The notes under the pieces were generated by a model. That model saw nothing but the letters and a program-made list of their open reading frames with translations. It did not search any database and had not been told where the DNA came from. From positions 1 through 22,973 of the IMG/VR virus record IMGVR_UViG_3300025085_000199: 22,973 nucleotides of DNA; one strand, 5' to 3'. Source of the stretch: a virus. This document shows positions 21,815 through 22,973 of this stretch, piece after piece (position 1 is the first letter of the stretch; every line of letters begins with the position of its first letter). The translations under genes were made by a program, and so were the position numbers.

Positions 21815-22973
21815 TTAAATTACAAAAAAGTTTTCTTTCTTACCAAAGGAGGAATAAACTGCATAACGAATAGAATCCATTAAATGATTTTCCTTGTCTT
21901 GTGGCTTATTTATTATTGTTCCATCTTTTAATTGTTCCCAATAATAGCTTTGATATTCTCGTAATATATTCTTTGATTCATTGCTTACATAAATATCAAA
22001 CTCTTTTAACTTAGATATTCCCGCATTTATACTTCCTTGCCCTTTTGTTGCAGGTTTTATATACAATCCCAATCTTCTCATCTCCTCAATAGATTTAGGT
22101 TCAGCAGAATCAGCGTAAGTAATTACCTCGCCATACCCTTTAGCTTTTAATATATCTACAATGTCGCTATTGGTTAAACCCTTTTGGTATAATATCTCAT
22201 GCAAATAAACCCTGTCATGCTTTTTAAAGACAAGAACACAAGCAGTTGGATCATTACTATACCCATAGTCAATTCCGACTATTCCCTCTACATCTAAATC
22301 AAATTCAGGAAACTCATCATAATCAATGAATGTCCAGTTGTTAAATATTTGTCTTGCACTAAAGATTGCTTTTAATCCCTCTCCATATACTCTCCAATAA
22401 TCAGGATCACGAAGTTTCATTCTTTCTATTTCATTGACCAGTTCTTTTGATAAGAAGTTGTTGTCCTTGTATGTTGTTACCCAAGTATCGCAATCATCTC
22501 TTGGAATTAGGTCATTATATATCCAGTGGATTGGATCTGAAGGATTAAAATCAACAATAACCATATCGGTTGTTCTCATATTGATTTGGCGAAAATCCTC
22601 TATGTTTAATTCATTGCCCTCATTTAAGAATGCAATGTTTCTTTTACGACCACGAATCTTTTGAGGTTCATCTACCGAAAGAAACTCAATAAGATGATTA
22701 TTATACTTAAAAGTATTATCGGCTTTGTTATGTACTCCTGAAAAATAGATGCCCGTTTCTTGTAGCACTATCATTATATCTCTCATTACAGAACCTCTTA
22801 ATGCAGGTAGTGTCTTACGGACAATAGATATGGTCAAAGGTTTCTTTGATGTTGTAATAAGATAAACCAGGTATTGACAAACGGCTACTGTTTTTCCTGA
22901 CCTTGTTCCTCCTTGATGGACTTTAAATCTTTTGTTTGATCTAATAAGGTCGTAGAATTGCCTATTGCATCTT
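21815..22973 (-). CDS. terL: Terminase large subunit, PBSX/HK97-module type, 5' end outside the window
   Basis: The frame is open to the right edge; 385 residues are visible and probably only a few N-terminal ones are missing. Translation upstream of 22837 gives FKVHQGGTRSGKTVAVCQYL, a clear Walker A (GGTRSGKT), so starting at 22837 would be wrong. IAFLNEGNEL is the Walker B region and VDFNPSDPIHWIY the coupling segment. The nuclease domain shows GIDYGYSNDPTACVLVF, then TYADSAEPKSIEEMRRLGL and ENHLMDSIRYAVY, the metal-binding acidic residues of the RNase H-like fold. It cuts concatemers and drives DNA into the prohead through the portal encoded next. Confidence 0.95.
   Translation of the reverse strand, partial: RCNRQFYDLIRSNKRFKVHQGGTRSGKTVAVCQYLVYLITTSKKPLTISIVRKTLPALRGSVMRDIMIVLQETGIYFSGVHNKADNTFKYNNHLIEFLSVDEPQKIRGRKRNIAFLNEGNELNIEDFRQINMRTTDMVIVDFNPSDPIHWIYNDLIPRDDCDTWVTTYKDNNFLSKELVNEIERMKLRDPDYWRVYGEGLKAIFSARQIFNNWTFIDYDEFPEFDLDVEGIVGIDYGYSNDPTACVLVFKKHDRVYLHEILYQKGLTNSDIVDILKAKGYGEVITYADSAEPKSIEEMRRLGLYIKPATKGQGSINAGISKLKEFDIYVSNESKNILREYQSYYWEQLKDGTIINKPQDKENHLMDSIRYAVYSSFGKKENFFVI

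Noticed and set aside
22434-22664. Plus-strand frame of 76 aa and other plus-strand frames across the window (for example 3684-3920, 10414-10737, 12933-13241, 14987-15253)
   Set aside because: All are antisense to well-supported genes and show no recognisable protein features.

Overview
The window is double-stranded DNA tailed-phage (Caudoviricetes) sequence, almost certainly from a phage of Bacteroidota, probably a marine flavobacterial one. It could be a free phage, a prophage or a metagenomic contig. Evidence seen: every convincing gene is on the minus strand; the DNA is AT-rich; start codons sit in A/T-rich context (for example TAATAA-ATG) without Shine-Dalgarno sequences, as is usual in Bacteroidota; and the adhesin-like fibres are built from LamG, Ig-like and glycine-rich domains. 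No integrase, repressor, tRNA, CRISPR array or replication gene is visible.

Transcription runs right to left. From 22973 to 13119 lies an HK97-type packaging and head module in standard order: terminase large subunit (5' end cut by the window edge), portal with an unusual C-terminal extension, MuF-type minor head protein fused to an HExxH metallopeptidase-like domain, a small unknown protein, prohead protease, major capsid protein, then (after an insertion) a head-tail connector, head closure protein, HK97 gp10-like protein and tail completion protein. The late operon is broken between capsid and connector (16.1-14.9 kb) by three minus-strand hairpin terminators that partition four tiny genes and a PD-(D/E)XK endonuclease gene.

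From 13114 to 12116 lies a lysis block: M15-type peptidase endolysin, membrane protein/holin, and a tiny basic protein. From 12078 to 2594 come receptor-binding genes: small structural or unknown proteins, a tail-fibre-like protein, a putative fibre assembly protein, and two giant fibre proteins of 1503 and 1095 aa. The two giants share one module order (A-B-C-A'-LamG-B'-C') and so look like duplicated genes with different ends.

From 2545 to the left edge lies a different block: three small proteins, a GroES-like co-chaperonin candidate, and a second terminase large subunit (1-1295, open at the left edge). This terminase resembles the T4/crAss-like lineage and is unlike the right-hand one. 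Two unrelated large terminases in 23 kb, together with the absence of a major tail protein and tape measure gene after the tail completion gene, are the main puzzles. Either two phage modules or genomes are joined here (natural recombination, adjacent prophages, or an assembly chimera at the repetitive fibre genes), or the phage really carries two packaging ATPases.
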